DNA of 17,102 bases from Bacteroidales bacterium (lineage in GTDB: Bacteria; Bacteroidota; Bacteroidia; Bacteroidales; FEN-979). The position numbers and the translations under genes are program-made. The notes beneath the pieces were generated by a model, which saw nothing but the letters and a program-made list of their open reading frames with translations, was not told the DNA's origin and made no database searches. The DNA lies in assembly GCA_016926765.1 (NCBI GenBank), contig JAFGNY010000044.1, positions 1 through 17,102 of the forward strand, given 5' to 3'. Positions 14,357 to 17,102 of the stretch are shown here, in pieces (position 1 is the first letter of the stretch; every line of letters starts with the position of its first letter).

Positions 14357-15448
14357 ATGCATCCAAGACTCTGGATTCTCATTATCCTCACCTTGTTTAC
14401 CAGTTGCGGCTCTTCAACCTCCGGCGGCAAAGGAAAGAGTGCTGGGATCGATACGGGAAAGGCTTGCGAGAATGTCCGTTGCAGGAAGTCTCCGGGTTTT
14501 TCCTATGCCATTTATCTTCCGTCGACATACAGGCACGGAGTCTCTTTGCCATTATTTCTGGCTTTTGATCCGGAAGGCTCAGGGATCAGACCTGTAGATC
14601 TTTATAAAAATCTTGCCGAAAAATATGGATTTATCCTGATTGGTTCCAACGATTCACGAAATGGTCAGGATGCTCACCAGACAGAACAGATCCTGATTGC
14701 TTTACTCAATGAGTCAGCCAGCCGGTATGCAACTGATCCTGGCCGAATTTACTGCACCGGTTTTTCGGGTGGTTCGAGGGTTGCATCATTGGTTGCTTTT
14801 TTCAGGGGAGGTATCAAAGGGGTAACCGGTTGTGGCGCCGGTTTTCCTTCCATCTCGGCCCGCATCAGTAGTCCGGCAGATTATTATGGTCTGGTGGGGG
14901 ACCAGGACTTCAATTACCTCGAGATGGTTGATCTCGCCAATCAATTCAGTAAGCAACCTCTTCGCAGCACCCTTCATATTTTTCACGGCACTCATGCCTG
15001 GCCTCCTCCCGAGGATTTCGAAGCCTCTGTTCGCTGGCATTGGAGTAATGCTATGAAAGACGGGATGATTCCCGAGGAACCATCCATGATGAGCGAGACA
15101 GAAAAAGAGGTACAGAAGAACCAGGGAGTTTTAAAGGCAATTGATTTAAGTGAACTGGAGAAAGAGAGGAAGAGACAACTTTTTTACTCCGAAGCTATGC
15201 AAGAGAAAACGGTTTCATGGTGGCGACAGGAGAAAGAAAAACTGGACCATCCTTCCAATCCTTCCGATAGTCTGCTGAACAAGCGACTTGTCAGCTACCT
15301 GGGGATCATTGCCTATACCTATTCAAATCAGGCACTTGCCACCAGGAACAAAGCGGAACTGGAGAGAATGATTGGAATTTACAGACAGATTGAGCCTGAT
15401 AACAAGTATATCGCCACACTGAACGAAAAATTAGAACAACTCCCCTGA
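14357..15448 (+). CDS. Alpha/beta-hydrolase (esterase-like) lipoprotein
   Basis: A 363-residue predicted lipoprotein: hydrophobic leader RLWILIILTLFTSC with lipobox Cys17, then a Ser/Gly-rich linker. The body resembles polyhydroxybutyrate-depolymerase/feruloyl-esterase type alpha/beta-hydrolases. The nucleophile elbow is CTGFSGGSR with Ser137, a candidate acid is Asp182 or Asp184 in VGDQDFNYLEM, and the base is His213 in IFHGTHAWPPPEDF. The oxyanion side is LFLAFDPEG (67-74). After about residue 230 comes a charged, probably helical C-terminal part (KEVQKNQGVLKAIDLSELEK and onward) of unknown role. No acidic surface-export signal is evident after the lipid-bearing Cys, so periplasmic placement is likeliest. 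Substrate is unknown. The stop TGA overlaps the next gene's ATG by one base (TGATG), so the two are translationally coupled. Confidence 0.83.
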   Translation: MHPRLWILIILTLFTSCGSSTSGGKGKSAGIDTGKACENVRCRKSPGFSYAIYLPSTYRHGVSLPLFLAFDPEGSGIRPVDLYKNLAEKYGFILIGSNDSRNGQDAHQTEQILIALLNESASRYATDPGRIYCTGFSGGSRVASLVAFFRGGIKGVTGCGAGFPSISARISSPADYYGLVGDQDFNYLEMVDLANQFSKQPLRSTLHIFHGTHAWPPPEDFEASVRWHWSNAMKDGMIPEEPSMMSETEKEVQKNQGVLKAIDLSELEKERKRQLFYSEAMQEKTVSWWRQEKEKLDHPSNPSDSLLNKRLVSYLGIIAYTYSNQALATRNKAELERMIGIYRQIEPDNKYIATLNEKLEQLP

Positions 15449-17102
15449 TGGAGGATCCAAAACTGATGAAGGAATTATCTGTTCTCAATGAGAATCTGGA
15501 AGGTGATCTCCTGACGGATAATTCTACCTGCCTGTTTTATGCAACCGATGCATCTGCTTACAGGGAGGTCCCCCTGGCTGTTGCCAGACCCCGTGGTAAG
15601 GAGGACATCAAGAAGCTGATTCTTTTTGCACGTCAACACCATCTTTCCCTGATTCCCAGAGCTGCAGGCACTTCTTTAGCCGGACAGGTAGTTGGACCAG
15701 GCATCGTGGTGGATATCAGCCGTTACATGACGAAGATCCTGGAATTTAATGAGAAAGAACATTGGATCAGGGTGGAACCGGGAGTGATTTTGGATGAGCT
15801 GAATCAGTATGTTGCACCAGCAGGGCTCTTCTTCGGACCGGAAACATCTTCGTCAAGCCGGTGTATGGTTGGAGGAATGGTTGGGAATAACAGTTGCGGT
15901 TCTCATTCCATCCTATATGGCAGTACACGCGACCACCTGATTTCTGTCAACGTGCTTCTGAGTGACGGAAGTGAAGCGGAATTTGGTAATGTACCGTTGA
16001 CAGAGGCCAAACAACGTTGCAAATTACCCACTCTGGAAGGGATGATTTACCAACAGTTGTTTACGATCCTTTCCGATCCCCTCAATCAGGAAACCATTCG
16101 GAGGGAATACCCGGATCCCTCCATTCACAGGAGAAATACCGGTTATGCGCTTGACCTGTTACTGGAGACAGAGCCGTTCACAAAGGACGAGGGACGAGGG
16201 ACGAGAGATGAGGGACGAGGGACGAAGGCGCCACTAAATCTCTCGAAACTGATTGCCGGATCTGAGGGAACCCTGGCATTTATCACTGAAATCAAGCTGA
16301 ATCTTGTTCCACTGCCTCCCAAAGAACAAGCGTTGGTATGTGTTCATTGTAACACCATTCAGGAATCCCTCCAGGCAAACCTGATTGCCTTGAAGTATCA
16401 TCCCGGTTCGGTGGAACTGATGGATAAAGCCATCCTGGATTGTACGAAAGAAAATAGTATTCAGCGTAAAAACCGATTTTTCATTGAAGGGGATCCGGGG
16501 GTGATTCTTATCGTTGAGTTTTCAAAAAACAGCCGGGAAGAGATCCTCAAACTGACGACAAAAATGGAGACAGAGATGCGTGAGAAGGGCTACGGTTATG
16601 CTTTCCCGGTCATCTTTCAGCCAGACCTGAAGCGGGTATGGGCACTCCGGAAAGCCGGATTAGGGGTACTTTCCAACTATTCGGGCGACCGGAAACCAGT
16701 TTCAGTGACAGAGGATACGGCTGTGAAACCGGAAGCGCTTCCCGGGTATATCGAGGAATTTTCTCAATTGATGGAACGGCATGGGCTGAAGTGCGTTTAC
16801 CATGCCCATGTTGGTTCGGGGGAACTTCATCTCCGGCCTGTTCTGAACCTGAAAGATCCGGAGGATGTGGAGTTGTTTCATACCATTGCTCATGAGACCG
16901 CGAAGCTTGTCAAGAAATACAACGGATCGCTTAGCGGGGAGCATGGCGACGGGCGTTTACGAGGGGAATTCATCCCACTGATGATTGGCGAAGAAAATTA
17001 CCGGTTGATCAGGGAGATTAAGAAAACCTGGGATCCTCTCACTATTTTCAATCCGGGAAAAATCACGGATACGCCGAAGATGAATACCAATTTGCGTTAT
17101 GA
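15448..17102 (+). CDS. FAD-binding 2-hydroxyacid dehydrogenase (GlcD/D-LDH type), 3' end beyond the window
   Basis: An open frame of 551 codons running off the right edge. It is a GlcD/YdiJ-like FAD enzyme that oxidises a D-2-hydroxyacid such as glycolate, D-lactate or D-2-hydroxyglutarate. The PCMH-type FAD domain has PRAAGTSLAGQVVGPGIVVD (70-89), EPGVILDELN, FGPETSSSSRCMVGGMVGNN (129-148) and LIAGSEGTLAFITEIKLNL (268-286). The C-terminal FAD-oxidase domain has HAHVGSGELHLRP and SGEHGDGRLRGEF. The final TPKMNTNLRY is where related proteins continue into a CCG/Fe-S (GlcF-like) half, so a fused protein of 900 or more residues is expected. Residues 246-260 (KDEGRGTRDEGRGTK) are encoded by an in-frame heptamer array in a loop between LLLETEPF and APLNLSKLIAG. 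Start is ATG overlapping the upstream stop. Confidence 0.9.
   Translation, partial: MEDPKLMKELSVLNENLEGDLLTDNSTCLFYATDASAYREVPLAVARPRGKEDIKKLILFARQHHLSLIPRAAGTSLAGQVVGPGIVVDISRYMTKILEFNEKEHWIRVEPGVILDELNQYVAPAGLFFGPETSSSSRCMVGGMVGNNSCGSHSILYGSTRDHLISVNVLLSDGSEAEFGNVPLTEAKQRCKLPTLEGMIYQQLFTILSDPLNQETIRREYPDPSIHRRNTGYALDLLLETEPFTKDEGRGTRDEGRGTKAPLNLSKLIAGSEGTLAFITEIKLNLVPLPPKEQALVCVHCNTIQESLQANLIALKYHPGSVELMDKAILDCTKENSIQRKNRFFIEGDPGVILIVEFSKNSREEILKLTTKMETEMREKGYGYAFPVIFQPDLKRVWALRKAGLGVLSNYSGDRKPVSVTEDTAVKPEALPGYIEEFSQLMERHGLKCVYHAHVGSGELHLRPVLNLKDPEDVELFHTIAHETAKLVKKYNGSLSGEHGDGRLRGEFIPLMIGEENYRLIREIKKTWDPLTIFNPGKITDTPKMNTNLRY
16185..16226 (+). repeat. In-frame heptamer array, word GGACGAG, inside the FAD dehydrogenase (6 units)
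   Basis: Units: GGACGAG three times, AGATGAG, GGACGAG, GGACGAA: 42 bases, exactly 14 codons, so the reading frame is kept. It encodes two copies of a heptapeptide, DEGRGTR and DEGRGTK. The word is the one found after the HD gene (6414) and at the acyltransferase end (8365). It falls between conserved blocks, where relatives have a variable loop. Confidence 0.93.

Noticed and set aside
15448..17102. Frameshift or pseudogene in the FAD dehydrogenase, suspected because of the repeat
   Set aside because: Translating the whole stretch shows an unbroken frame through the 42-base array to the window edge with all family motifs.

Overview
The window reads as a stretch of a Bacteroidota chromosome, probably an uncultured relative of the Bacteroidales/Marinilabiliales. 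The reasons are matches to the Bacteroidota sigma-factor promoter (TTTG - about 19 nt - TAnnTTTG, with one full match before the isocitrate/isopropylmalate-type dehydrogenase), almost no Shine-Dalgarno sequences, a DUF3857/transglutaminase gene pair, a LeuC-LeuD fused aconitase-like enzyme, and a GlcD-type dehydrogenase ending in the sequence that normally leads into a fused Fe-S domain. No rRNA, tRNA, CRISPR array, IS element or phage gene was seen, and no gene-free stretch exceeds about 110 bases.

Layout. 23-1258 (+): a small membrane diacylglycerol/undecaprenol kinase and a BadF-type sugar kinase. 1293-4495 (-): a tRNA-maturation cluster, in transcription order a CCA-adding-enzyme homologue, a pRiA4b ORF-3-like protein with an acidic tail, and miaA. 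4605-8349 (+): an operon of isocitrate/isopropylmalate-type dehydrogenase, a small HD-fold protein with an altered HD motif, and a LeuC-LeuD fused hydro-lyase; together they look like the citrate (or homologous tricarboxylate) to 2-oxoacid limb with an unexplained third partner. 8376-13271 (-): two overlapping exported DUF3857/transglutaminase-like proteins, the first with its catalytic residues replaced and the second intact, then a lipid A-type acyltransferase. 13354-17102 (+): lipoate-protein ligase, an alpha/beta-hydrolase lipoprotein, and a FAD-linked 2-hydroxyacid dehydrogenase that runs off the window.

The most unusual thing is not a gene. Eight short tandem arrays of 7-base (one of 8-base) words are scattered through the window, about 286 bases in total. 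The same words recur at unlinked sites (GGACGAG at three loci, GGCAGTR at two). Five arrays lie at gene 3' ends, and four of those supply the stop codon and last residues of a gene. The other three lie in frame inside two enzymes: two in the LeuC-LeuD linker and one in a loop of the FAD dehydrogenase, where six units of 7 bases make a 14-residue insertion. Because 7 and 8 are coprime to 3, each word encodes the same cyclic peptide in all three forward frames. Words found inside genes have no stop codon, while several of those at gene ends carry one. This resembles the heptameric STRR repeats of heterocystous cyanobacteria, but in a Bacteroidota-like genome and entering coding sequence.
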